DNA of 64,000 bases. It comes from an uncultured Azospirillum sp. (GTDB lineage: Bacteria > Pseudomonadota > Alphaproteobacteria > Azospirillales > Azospirillaceae). Location: the NCBI RefSeq assembly GCF_946480385.1, contig NZ_CAMLJP010000008.1, forward strand, positions 1 to 64,000, read 5' to 3'. The notes under the pieces were generated by a model. The model was not told where the DNA came from and ran no database searches. It was given only the letters and a program-made list of their open reading frames with translations. How positions within the stretch are numbered: position 1 is the stretch's first letter; the number at the start of each line of letters is the position of its first letter. The translations under genes were made by a program, and so were the position numbers. This document shows positions 10,649 to 19,002 of this stretch, piece after piece.

Positions 10649-11121
10649 CCCGCCACCTCCACCACCGGCTCGTGCCGGACCGGGAAGTTGACGGAGCGGC
10701 CGATGAAGCATTTCTGCGCGGCGTCATGGTGCAGGGCCAGCGCCTTGTCGGCGTCCGATCCCGGCGCCAGCGTCACCCGCGGCCGCAGCACGACGGTGGT
10801 GAACTGTCCGGCGCCGTCGGCCTCCTCCTCCATCACCCCTTCGGCATCGTCGCTGTAGGCGGTGACGACGATCCCGGCGGTGGCGCAGAGATGCAGGTAC
10901 CAGAGCTGGTGGCAGGAGGACAGGGCGCCGACCAGCATTTCCTCCGGGTTCCAGCGCGCCGGATCGCCGCGGAAGGCCGGGTCGGAGGTCGCGGGAATTG
11001 CCGGCTTGGTCCCGGCGGTCAGCTCGTGGTCGCGGCTGTAGGCCTTGTAGCCCGAGGTGCCGGTGCCGATGTTGCCGGTCCAGCTCAGCCGGACGGCATA
11101 GCGGTGTTGCCTGTGCGCCAT
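10645..11121 (-). CDS. OsmC family protein
   Basis: The 158-residue protein belongs to the OsmC/Ohr superfamily of thiol-dependent peroxidases. The expected motifs are present: the NPEEMLVGALSSCHQL stretch holding the first redox cysteine, and the second in AAQKCFIGRSVNFPV. Opening with MAHRQHRY and a beta-rich segment fits the OsmC-like subfamily rather than Ohr. The ATG at 11121 follows a strong GGGAGGGAG ribosome-binding site. A frame extends far upstream of this ATG, but it overlaps the AEC permease and is not real. The gene is sandwiched in one operon between the permease (14 bp gap) and the nitroreductase (4-base overlap), consistent with peroxide or electrophile detoxification. Confidence 0.9.
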   Translation of the reverse strand: MAHRQHRYAVRLSWTGNIGTGTSGYKAYSRDHELTAGTKPAIPATSDPAFRGDPARWNPEEMLVGALSSCHQLWYLHLCATAGIVVTAYSDDAEGVMEEEADGAGQFTTVVLRPRVTLAPGSDADKALALHHDAAQKCFIGRSVNFPVRHEPVVEVAG

Positions 11122-11135
11122 GAACTCCCTCCCTT

Positions 11136-12029
11136 CTACTGCATCACGATCATCAGAAGCGCCGGCAGCCCGATGAAGGCCATGGCGGTGGATCCCAGCA
11201 CCATGCCGGCCACATCCTCCGGCGAATTGCCGTAGCGCAACGCCCAGAGATAATTGAAGACCGCCACCGGCATCGAGCTTTGCACCAGCACCACGCCGCG
11301 CGTCGTCCCGGTCAGCCCCATCGCCCAGGCCACCAGCAGCCCCATGGCGAAGCCCACCGCCAGCCGGAAGGCCGACATCGACAGCGCCCGGACGGCCCCC
11401 GACAGCCGCAGCTTCGACAGCGCCACCCCCAGCGAGAACAGCATCAACGGCACGGCGCAGTTGCCCAGCAGCGTGGTGGTGTTGCCGATCCACACCGGCA
11501 GCGGCAGCCCGGCCAGTTGGATCGCCACCGCCAGCGCCACCGCGTAGATCGTCGGCGTGCGCGCCATCTGCCCCAAGTCGAACCGCCCGGCGGCCAGCGC
11601 CGGCCCCAGCGTGAACTGGCCGACCGCCATCACCGCATAGAACAGCACGGCAAGGCTGAGGCCGTGCTCGCCGAAGGCAAACAGGCAGACCGGCAGGCCG
11701 AGGTTGCCGGCGTTGGGAAAGGCCATCGCCGGGATATAGACCCGCAGCGACAGCCCGCTCGCCAGCAGCACAGGCACCGACGCCAGCGCGGTCAGCGCCA
11801 TGCATGCGGTCGCCGCCAGCGCCATCTCCCCCATCACGTCGGCCGACAGGTGCAGCCGGGTCAGGGCGGAAAAGACCAGGCAGGGCGACGACACGTTGAT
11901 CGCGAAGGTGGTGATGAAGGCGCTGTCGTAGGGAAGCTTTCGGCGGGTCCAGCCATAGCCCAGCGCCGCCACCAGGAAGACCGGGGCCAGCACCGCAAAG
12001 GCGTCGGACAGAAGGGCGGAGGTGGGCAT
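11136..12029 (-). CDS. AEC (auxin efflux carrier) family permease
   Basis: The protein of about 297 residues has roughly ten hydrophobic segments and the layout of the AEC family, beginning with LSDAFAVLAPVFLVAALGYG and ending with a helix rich in small residues. The family exports organic anions such as malate, malonate or auxin-like compounds across the inner membrane. The ATG at 12029 is preferred because family members start close to the first helix; an in-frame ATG at 12095 would add a hydrophilic leader. It is first in the permease-OsmC-nitroreductase unit and divergent from the flavin reductase gene. Confidence 0.85.
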   Translation of the reverse strand: MPTSALLSDAFAVLAPVFLVAALGYGWTRRKLPYDSAFITTFAINVSSPCLVFSALTRLHLSADVMGEMALAATACMALTALASVPVLLASGLSLRVYIPAMAFPNAGNLGLPVCLFAFGEHGLSLAVLFYAVMAVGQFTLGPALAAGRFDLGQMARTPTIYAVALAVAIQLAGLPLPVWIGNTTTLLGNCAVPLMLFSLGVALSKLRLSGAVRALSMSAFRLAVGFAMGLLVAWAMGLTGTTRGVVLVQSSMPVAVFNYLWALRYGNSPEDVAGMVLGSTAMAFIGLPALLMIVMQ

Positions 12030-12267
12030 GGAGACCGGAAAGGACCTGTGCTGAGATCGATCGGCAGGCGAATTGTCAGCCAACCATGGCGGCATTCCCG
12101 CGCGGCGTCATCCCCCCAAGCCCAAGCCGCGGCGCAAGGCAGCCGCGCAAAGGATCAGTTTGCGCGTTGGGGTGGGGTGCATTGGCGGTAGGGCGGGGTG
12201 GGATGGTTTGCCGATCCGGCGGCGCGGTCCAAGTCGCTGCGGAGCCAACAGGATAAGGAGCTTCGTC

Positions 12268-12894
12268 ATGGCCAGTGCGCCGCTTACCGTCATCGCCCTG
12301 AACTGCTCGTTGAAGGCGTCGGACAAGCCGTCCTCGACCGATGTGCTGCTGGAGCAGGTGCTGGCCGAACTGGCCGGCCATGGCGTCACCGCTGCCGGCG
12401 AGGTGGTGCGGGTCGCCGGGCTGAACATCAAGCCGGGCGTGACCTCCGACGAAGGGGAGGGCGACGATTGGCCGGCGCTGCGCCGCCGCATCCTGGACGC
12501 CGACATCCTGCTGCTCGGCACGCCGATCTGGCTGGGCCAGCCCTCCTCCGTCTGCAAGCGGGTGCTGGAGCGGATGGACGCCTTCCTGGGCGAGACCGAC
12601 GACCAGGGCCGGATGGTGTCCTTCGGCAAGGTCGCCGCGGTCTGCGTCGTCGGCAACGAGGACGGCGCCCACCATGTCTGCGCCGAGCTGTTCCAGGCGC
12701 TGAACGACGTCGGCTTCACCCTGGCCGCGACCGCCGGCACCTATTGGGTGGGGGAGGCGATGCACAAGACCGACTATCGCGAGTTGAAGGAGACGCCCAA
12801 GCCGGTCGCCACCACCAACGCCATGCTGGCGCGCAACGCCGCCCATCTCGCCGCCCTGCTGAAGGGTGCGCGATATCCGGGCGCATCGGGCTGA
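12268..12894 (+). CDS. NAD(P)H-dependent FMN reductase / flavodoxin-like protein
   Basis: The 208-residue protein has the flavodoxin-like fold of NADPH-dependent FMN reductases. The N-terminal VIALNCSLKASDKPSST loop matches the phosphate-binding region, and LLGTPIWLGQPSSVCKRVLERMD is the characteristic flavin-contact segment. The ATG at 12268 has AAGGAG 7 bases upstream, which decides the start over in-frame upstream codons. It is monocistronic, divergent from the permease operon and followed by about 200 bp of spacer before bcsA. The electron acceptor is unknown; a redox link with the adjacent nitroreductase operon is possible. Confidence 0.85.
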   Translation: MASAPLTVIALNCSLKASDKPSSTDVLLEQVLAELAGHGVTAAGEVVRVAGLNIKPGVTSDEGEGDDWPALRRRILDADILLLGTPIWLGQPSSVCKRVLERMDAFLGETDDQGRMVSFGKVAAVCVVGNEDGAHHVCAELFQALNDVGFTLAATAGTYWVGEAMHKTDYRELKETPKPVATTNAMLARNAAHLAALLKGARYPGASG

Positions 12895-13022
12895 GGGCGC
12901 TCACATCTCCCGAGTCGCAGCGCTTCGATCGGGGCGCCGCGGGCCCTCGGCAACGGGGCTCCGCGGTCGGGAGCGCACCGACCCGGCAATCATGGCTTTT
13001 GAGCAATCTTTGTCACGAGTCA

Positions 13023-13039
13023 GTAACGATTTGTAACGA
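13023..13039. promoter_or_regulatory. GTAACGA direct repeats upstream of bcsA
   Basis: Two identical GTAACGA copies (13023-13029 and 13033-13039) lie one helical turn apart, 59 bp before the bcsA ATG. A weak sigma-70-like pair, TTGTCA at 13010-13015 and TGTAAC at 13032-13037 with 16-bp spacing, overlaps them. The arrangement would suit a transcription factor acting on the cellulose operon. Only the repeats are observed; their role is inferred. Confidence 0.3.
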
Positions 13040-13097
13040 AGCTTGAGCGATAAGGGGGCACCCACTAAGGTGGAATCGCCCCATTCCGCGGATCCGC

Positions 13098-15383
13098 ATG
13101 ACAACTTCGTCCGGCGCCAAGACCGTTGTTCGCCCTCTGAACAATAAGGCGCAGCTAGCCAAACGACAGTCGAGCCTGAAGAGTCGCCGGTTCTCGCTGC
13201 GGTCGGTTCTGCTCTGGATTCTATTGTTGCTGTCGGCGGGTTTGTTTCTTGCGCTGGCGGCCCTGCCCGTTGGAAGATTTGCCAGCGCCGCCATTTCCGC
13301 CGGCGTGGTGGCCGCGGCCTTCGTGCTGGGGCGCTTCGCCCAGCGCTTCTGGCATGCCCGCACGCTGACCGTGCTGCTGCTGGCCTTCGTCACCTTCCGC
13401 TATTTCTTCTGGCGGCTGACCGGCACGATGCCGCCGGTGGACGATCTGGTGAACTTCATCCCCGGAGTGACGCTGTTCGCGGCCGAAGCGCTGTCCTTCG
13501 TGCTGTTCCTGACCTCGCTGTTCGTCATCATCGACCCGGTCGCCCGCGAACCGTCGGAGCCGACGGGCGATCCTGCCCTCTGGCCCAGCGTCGACGTCTA
13601 CATCCCCTCCTACAACGAGGAGCCGGAACTGCTGGAGACGACGCTGGCCGCCGCCGTCTGCATCGACTACCCGCGTGACAAGCTGCACGTCTATCTGCTG
13701 GACGACGGCGGCACCGACCAGAAACTGGCCCATAGCAACCCGGCGCAGGCCGCCGCGGCGAAGGAGCGGCGCGAGACGCTGCAGGCGCTGTGCGAACGGC
13801 TGCAGGTCACCTACATGACCCGGCCGCGCAACGAGCACGCCAAGGCCGGCAACATCAACCACGCCTTTCACAAGACGTCGGGCGACCTGCTGCTGATCCT
13901 GGACGCCGACCATGTGCCGACGGTCGGCATCCTGAAGGCGACGGTCGGCTTCTTCCAGCAGGACGCCGGCCTGTTCCTGGTCCAGACGCCGCATTTCTTC
14001 GTCAATCCCGACCCGGTCGAATACAACCTCGGCACCTTCGAGCGGATGCCGAGCGAGAACGAGATGTTCTATTACTCGATCCAGCCGGGGCTCGACCGCT
14101 GGAACGGATCCTTCTTCTGCGGGTCCGCCGCCATCCTGCGCCGCGCGGCGCTGGAGGAGGTCGGCGGCTTCAGCGGCGACACGGTGACGGAGGATTGCGA
14201 GACCGCGCTGGAGCTGCATTCGCGCGGCTGGCGCAGCGTCTATCTGCCGCGTCCGCTGATCGCCGGGCTGCAGCCGGAAACCTTCGACAGCTTCATCGCC
14301 CAGCGCTCGCGCTGGACCCAGGGCATGATCCAGCTGTTCCTGCTGAAGAACCCGCTGTTCAAGCGCGGCCTGACCATCTCGCAACGGCTCTGCTACACCA
14401 GCACCATGCTTTACTGGTTCTTCTGGTTCTGGCGGCCGATCTTCCTGCTGTCGCCGCTGTGCTATGCCCTGTTCGGGCTGGAGATCTACCGCATCAACCT
14501 GCCGGACTTCGCCTGCTTCGTCCTGCCGCATGTCTTCGCCGCCGCCTTCCTGTCGCAGTTCCTGCACGGGCGGATGCGCTGGCCGCTGTTCTCCGAACTG
14601 TACGAGTATCTGCAGTCCTTCCACGTCTCCCGCGCCGCGCTGGCGACGATGATCCGGCCGCGCGACCCGGTGTTCAAGGTGACCGCCAAGGGACAGTCGG
14701 TGGACGAGGACGGCTTCTCGCCGCTCGCCACCCCGTTCATCGTCACCACGCTGCTGCTGGCCGCCGGGCTGGCCGCCTGCGCCTGGCGCTATTCGATCTT
14801 CCCGGAACACCGCGCCGCCATCGTGCCGGTGGCGGTGTGGTGTTCGCTGAGCTTCCTGCTGGCGCTGGGCGGCCTCGCCGTCGTCTACGAGCGCAAGCGC
14901 GTCCGCCGGCAGGAGCGTTTCACCGTCGACCGCCCGGCGGCGCTGAAGTTCGAGGACGGGACCAGCATCGACCTGACGGTCGCCGACGTGTCGGCCGGCG
15001 GCGTCGGGCTGGTGGTCGATCCGAAATGGCGCGACCTGCTGGCCCAGCCCGACCGCACGCCGGTCCTGACCATCGCCGCGACGGAGACGGAGGCGGCGAC
15101 CACCACCGGCGTGCGCATCCACCGCATCGAGATGCGCGGCGGCGAACTGGCCGTCGGCGCCGGATTCGCCCCGCGCGACCGCCAGGACATCGTCGAGATG
15201 GCGCGCTTCGTCTTCGGCAACAGCGTCGGCTGGGACATCTTCCTGGACCGCAAGCGGGTGGCCGCGCCGACCTTCTTCGGCGGGCTGCTGTTCTTCGCCA
15301 CGCGGGTGGTGCCGCGGCTGGGGCATGTGCTGCTGGCCCTGCCCGGCGCGTTGCGCCGCATCCTGACCTTCCAGGCTCCGTAA
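13098..15383 (+). CDS. bcsA: Cellulose synthase catalytic subunit (UDP-glucose transferring)
   Basis: BcsA polymerises UDP-glucose into beta-1,4-glucan and moves it across the inner membrane. The 761-residue protein has N-terminal membrane helices and a GT2 domain with the DDG at about 202-203, DADH at 269-272 and TED with catalytic D366. The QRSRW product-binding motif is at 402-406. Further helices follow, then a C-terminal PilZ domain that binds cyclic di-GMP, shown by R603-x3-R607 and the DVSAGG motif. All key residues of an active, c-di-GMP-controlled synthase are present. It leads an operon with bcsB 5 bases downstream. No clear Shine-Dalgarno precedes the ATG; repeats upstream may be regulatory. 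Confidence 0.96.
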   Translation: MTTSSGAKTVVRPLNNKAQLAKRQSSLKSRRFSLRSVLLWILLLLSAGLFLALAALPVGRFASAAISAGVVAAAFVLGRFAQRFWHARTLTVLLLAFVTFRYFFWRLTGTMPPVDDLVNFIPGVTLFAAEALSFVLFLTSLFVIIDPVAREPSEPTGDPALWPSVDVYIPSYNEEPELLETTLAAAVCIDYPRDKLHVYLLDDGGTDQKLAHSNPAQAAAAKERRETLQALCERLQVTYMTRPRNEHAKAGNINHAFHKTSGDLLLILDADHVPTVGILKATVGFFQQDAGLFLVQTPHFFVNPDPVEYNLGTFERMPSENEMFYYSIQPGLDRWNGSFFCGSAAILRRAALEEVGGFSGDTVTEDCETALELHSRGWRSVYLPRPLIAGLQPETFDSFIAQRSRWTQGMIQLFLLKNPLFKRGLTISQRLCYTSTMLYWFFWFWRPIFLLSPLCYALFGLEIYRINLPDFACFVLPHVFAAAFLSQFLHGRMRWPLFSELYEYLQSFHVSRAALATMIRPRDPVFKVTAKGQSVDEDGFSPLATPFIVTTLLLAAGLAACAWRYSIFPEHRAAIVPVAVWCSLSFLLALGGLAVVYERKRVRRQERFTVDRPAALKFEDGTSIDLTVADVSAGGVGLVVDPKWRDLLAQPDRTPVLTIAATETEAATTTGVRIHRIEMRGGELAVGAGFAPRDRQDIVEMARFVFGNSVGWDIFLDRKRVAAPTFFGGLLFFATRVVPRLGHVLLALPGALRRILTFQAP

Positions 15384-15388
15384 CGGCG

Positions 15389-17959
15389 ATGGCGGGCATG
15401 CGCGATCATACCGGCCTCCGTCGGGCCTGCTGGACCGTGCTGGCGCTGCTGTCCCTTTGGATCGGAACTGCCATGCCGGTGCTGGCGGCCGACAAGCGGG
15501 TGATCCCGCTGTCGAACCTGCGCGACGACCAGCCGGAGGTCACCCTCAACGGCGAGACGGAGATGGTGGTCCTGCGCGCCGTCCTGCCGCCGGTGGTCGG
15601 GCTGACCTCCGCCGTGCTGGCGCTGACCTACGAGAACGGCATCGACATCCTGCCCGAGAAGGGGGCGATGTCGGTCTTCATCAACGGCTCGCCGGTGGCC
15701 GACCTGCCGCTTTCCGCCTTCCGGGGACCGGTCAACGCCTCCATCACCCTGCCGGGCAGCCTGATCCGCCCCGGCGAGAACCAGATCGTCTTCCAGACCA
15801 GCGCCCAGCACCGCGCCATCTGCACGGTCCGCGGCACCTACGACCTGTGGGCGCGGGTCAATCTGGCGGCGTCCTCGCTGACCCTGTTGTCGGATGGCGG
15901 CGTGCCGGAACCGGATCTCGCGATGATGCGCCAGCTGCTGGCCTCCGCCGACCGGGCGCGCGAACCGCTGGCGATCCTCTATCCCGGCAGCGAGATCGAC
16001 GCCGACCATCTCGGCTGGGGCTCCATGGTGGCGCAGTCCTATGGCCTGCTGCTGGGCGACCGGACCCCGCGCGTCGTGGCGGTGCCGGTGCCGGTCAAAC
16101 CCGCCGGCGGTGCGGCGCAGACGCTGGAAAGCCTGCCGCTGCCAAGCGGCAAGAACATCCTGATCGGCACCCGCGACCGCATCGCGCCGATTGTGGGCGA
16201 GGCGCGCGCCGCCGCCATCGCCGGCCCGTTCCTGGCGGTCTATCCCCTGCCGGCCGCGGCCGACGGGACCGGCGGCGGCTTCGTCACCGTTGCTTCCGGC
16301 CGCACGCAGCAGGAGGTCGATCAGGCGGTGATGCGGCTGTCCGACGTCACCCGTCCGCTGCCGACCCAGAGCGCGATGATCGTCACCGACGCGGCGGCGC
16401 CCGCCGCCCCGCCGCCCCCGCCGCCCCCGCCGGTGCAGGCGGAGGGGCGCTACCGCCTGTCGGAGCTGGGCTTCCAGACGGTGCAGCACAGCGGCTACCG
16501 CTACACCGGCCATTTCGGCCTGACGCTGCCGGCCGGCTTTGCCCCGGTCAGCGACCGTTCCATCCTGTTCCACGTCAATGCTGCCTTCGAAGGCAATCTC
16601 GGCCCCGGTGCGGTGCTGAACGTCCGGGTCAACGGCAAGTCGGCCGGCGCCATGGAGGTCGACAAGCGGTCCAGCGGCATGATCGAGAATGGCGAGATGC
16701 CGCTGGCGATGGCGCTGTTCCGCCCCGGTCCCAACCTGATCGAGGTCGAGGCGGAACTGCCGCCGGCCGGCGGAACCGACTGCGTCTTCGCGGTGCGGCG
16801 TCCGACCTTCACCCTGCTGGACAGCTCCAGCATCGAAATTCCCGGCTTCGCCCGTCTGGTCACCCTGCCCAACCTGCGCGGCTTCGCCAACACCGCCTTC
16901 CCCTATGGCGGCGTCGCCGGGGGCGAGCCGGCGCCGCCCTTCGACCTCGTGGTCGTCGGGCGCGATCCCGCCTGGTCCGGTGCCGCCTGGAGCCTGACCG
17001 CCAAGCTGGCGCAGCGGGCCGGCGACCTGATGGCGGTGGTGCCCTACACCGGCTGGGATGGCGCGCCGAACGACAATGCGCTGATCGTCGGCCCGGTCGC
17101 GGCGCTGCCGCAGGCGGTCTTCGCCACCGCGCCGCTTGCCGCCGACCGTCTGGCCGGACTGCTGGAGGCGGGGTCGCTGATCGCCCAGGCCAAGGCGCGC
17201 GGCGAGCCGATGGCTGCGGCCGACCGCCGTGCCCTGGCCGACCGGCTGCGGCTGGGCTGGTCCGGCAATGCCGCCCGCACCGGCGTCGCACGGGCGGGTG
17301 TGCCGGCGCCCGTGCAGGGGCAGACCGGCCTGATGGGGTCGGCGATGGCGGCCGACGGCGGAACGGCGAACCGTTGGCAGCGCATGGCCGGCGATGCCAA
17401 GGAACCGGCTGCCGGGCACGGCTGGGTGCCCGACTGGGCGCGGCGGATCATGGCTGCGGCGGCGCGCACCATCAACCACTGGGGGGTGGAGGATGCGCCG
17501 GTCGACGTCGTGGCGCTGACCGAGGCCGCCGAGACGCTGCCGGAGGCGGCGCTGCTGCAATACCGGGCTCCCGGCAACGATCCGCTGACCTGGACCCTGC
17601 TGACCGCATCGGACCCGCGCGCCATCGACCGCGCCATGCGCAGCCTGGGCGAGGCCGGCCTGTGGGAGAAGCTGCGCGGCGGCGGGGCGCTGTGGAGCAG
17701 CGCGGCACCGGCCGTCACCACGCTGGAGGCGTCGCGCCCCTATCAGATCATTCTCAATCCCTTTGACATCGGCAACCTGATCCTGATTCTGGCCCGCAAC
17801 CTGTCGCAGCGGATCGAGGTTCTGTTCGCCCTGCTGCTGGGGACGGCGGTGGTGCTGACGGTCAGCATGCGCCTACTGCTGAAGGGCGGGCACCATGAAC
17901 GCAGTGGGGGCGAACGCAGCGGCGGTGAAGGCAGTGGAGAGGACATGAGCGGATCATGA
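15389..17959 (+). CDS. bcsB: Cellulose synthase periplasmic subunit
   Basis: BcsB is the membrane-anchored periplasmic partner of BcsA that guides the glucan chain. The 856-residue protein has a signal sequence (hydrophobic run about 15-30, cleavage likely after VLAA), two repeats of carbohydrate-binding-like plus flavodoxin-like domains, an eight-proline linker near 340 and a C-terminal transmembrane helix at about 811-830. That helix would contact BcsA. The ATG at 15389 is 5 bases after bcsA; a second ATG at 15398 is possible. A frame continuing upstream through bcsA is spurious. The C-terminal tail after the helix is a degenerate E-R-S-G-G pentapeptide repeat encoded by 15-bp DNA repeats, and its stop overlaps the bcsZ start (ATGA). 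Confidence 0.93.
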   Translation: MAGMRDHTGLRRACWTVLALLSLWIGTAMPVLAADKRVIPLSNLRDDQPEVTLNGETEMVVLRAVLPPVVGLTSAVLALTYENGIDILPEKGAMSVFINGSPVADLPLSAFRGPVNASITLPGSLIRPGENQIVFQTSAQHRAICTVRGTYDLWARVNLAASSLTLLSDGGVPEPDLAMMRQLLASADRAREPLAILYPGSEIDADHLGWGSMVAQSYGLLLGDRTPRVVAVPVPVKPAGGAAQTLESLPLPSGKNILIGTRDRIAPIVGEARAAAIAGPFLAVYPLPAAADGTGGGFVTVASGRTQQEVDQAVMRLSDVTRPLPTQSAMIVTDAAAPAAPPPPPPPPVQAEGRYRLSELGFQTVQHSGYRYTGHFGLTLPAGFAPVSDRSILFHVNAAFEGNLGPGAVLNVRVNGKSAGAMEVDKRSSGMIENGEMPLAMALFRPGPNLIEVEAELPPAGGTDCVFAVRRPTFTLLDSSSIEIPGFARLVTLPNLRGFANTAFPYGGVAGGEPAPPFDLVVVGRDPAWSGAAWSLTAKLAQRAGDLMAVVPYTGWDGAPNDNALIVGPVAALPQAVFATAPLAADRLAGLLEAGSLIAQAKARGEPMAAADRRALADRLRLGWSGNAARTGVARAGVPAPVQGQTGLMGSAMAADGGTANRWQRMAGDAKEPAAGHGWVPDWARRIMAAAARTINHWGVEDAPVDVVALTEAAETLPEAALLQYRAPGNDPLTWTLLTASDPRAIDRAMRSLGEAGLWEKLRGGGALWSSAAPAVTTLEASRPYQIILNPFDIGNLILILARNLSQRIEVLFALLLGTAVVLTVSMRLLLKGGHHERSGGERSGGEGSGEDMSGS
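17897..17956. repeat. Four degenerate 15-bp tandem repeats at the bcsB/bcsZ junction
   Basis: The units are GAACGCAGTGGGGGC, GAACGCAGCGGCGGT, GAAGGCAGTGGAGAG and GACATGAGCGGATCA, each 15 bp and in frame. They encode the last residues of BcsB as pentapeptides of the type E-R-S-G-G. The fourth unit reaches the first base of the bcsZ ATG, and BcsB's stop overlaps that codon. The copies decay towards the downstream gene. Confidence 0.8.
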
Positions 17960-19002
17960 CGGCATCACGGCGTGACCTGCTGATCGGATCGGCCGCCCTC
18001 GGGCTGGCGGCGGCCTTGCCAGGGGGATTGCGCGCGGCGCCCTTCGACGGGGCGGCGTGGCGCCGCTATGCCGAGCGCTTCCTGCTGCCGGAAGGGCGGA
18101 TTGTCGACACCGGCAACAAGGGCATCAGCCATTCCGAGGGGCAGGGCTACGGCATGCTGCTGGCGGTGGCGGCGGGCGACCGCGCCGCCTTCGACCGGCT
18201 GTGGGGCTGGACCCAGCGCGTGCTGATGGTGCGCGGCGACGGGCTGGTTGCGTGGCGCTGGACGCCCGACGGCGGGGTTGCCGACCGCAACAATGCGTCG
18301 GACGGCGACATGCTGATCGCCTGGGCGCTGCTGCGCGCCGCCGAGGTCTGGCAGGCAGAGGCCTATCGCACCGCCGCCACCGCCATCGTCAAGGCTCTGG
18401 CCTCCGGGCTGCTGGTGGAGCAGGCCGGGCTGACCGTTCTGCTGCCGGGACGCGACGGCTTCCGCAAGGGCGAGACACTGGTCCTCAACCCCAGCTATTG
18501 GATCTTTCCGGCCATCCGCGCCTTCGCCGCCCTGCCCGGCGGCGAGCGCTGGGGCAAGCTGTCGGATGCCGGGCTGGTGCTGCTGTCGAAGGCGCGCTTC
18601 GGCGGGTTCCAACTGCCGCCGGACTGGATGACGCTTGATGCCGCCGGCACGGTGGGCATCGCCGACGGCTTCAAGAAACAGTACGGCTACGACGCCGTGC
18701 GGGTGCCGCTCTATCTGGCGTGGGACGGCTACCGCGATCCCTATTATTTCCGGCCCTACGCCGCCTTGGTCGCGAAGTTCGGCGGCACGTCTGTCCCTGC
18801 GACCGTCTCGCTGCCGGGCGGCACCACCACGCAGGTGGCGGCGTCGGTCGGCATGCTGGCGGTCTACCGCCTGGCCTGCCGTCTTGCTGGGGCGGGGGAC
18901 CCGGTGACGGTGCCGCCGCTGGCGCCCGACGAAGACTATTACTCCACCACCTTGGCCCATCTGTCCGCGCTGGCGGCGCAAAGCCTGGGGATCGATCCGT
19001 GA
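17956..19002 (+). CDS. bcsZ: Endo-beta-1,4-glucanase, glycoside hydrolase family 8
   Basis: BcsZ is the periplasmic cellulase found in most cellulose synthase operons and trims nascent glucan. The 348-residue protein starts with a probable Tat signal (S-R-R-D-L-L-I then a hydrophobic stretch to about residue 27). The GH8 catalytic acid is likely E61 in the SEGQGYGM motif, and the conserved NNASDGDMLIAWAL motif lies around 115-128. Later aromatic residues such as NPSYWIFPAIR fit the substrate groove. Length is normal for the family. The start overlaps the bcsB stop by 4 bases and its own stop overlaps the GTG of the next gene, so bcsB, bcsZ and the TPR gene are translationally coupled. Confidence 0.94.
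   Translation: MTASRRDLLIGSAALGLAAALPGGLRAAPFDGAAWRRYAERFLLPEGRIVDTGNKGISHSEGQGYGMLLAVAAGDRAAFDRLWGWTQRVLMVRGDGLVAWRWTPDGGVADRNNASDGDMLIAWALLRAAEVWQAEAYRTAATAIVKALASGLLVEQAGLTVLLPGRDGFRKGETLVLNPSYWIFPAIRAFAALPGGERWGKLSDAGLVLLSKARFGGFQLPPDWMTLDAAGTVGIADGFKKQYGYDAVRVPLYLAWDGYRDPYYFRPYAALVAKFGGTSVPATVSLPGGTTTQVAASVGMLAVYRLACRLAGAGDPVTVPPLAPDEDYYSTTLAHLSALAAQSLGIDP

Noticed and set aside
10645..11805. Long N-terminal extension of the OsmC frame
   Set aside because: The extra part overlaps the AEC permease in another frame and has no domain. OsmC homology and a strong ribosome-binding site begin at 11121.
13790..15388. Open frame upstream of and continuous with bcsB, inside bcsA
   Set aside because: The upstream part is an out-of-frame reading of bcsA with no recognisable domain. 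BcsB begins with a signal peptide at 15389, immediately after the bcsA stop.
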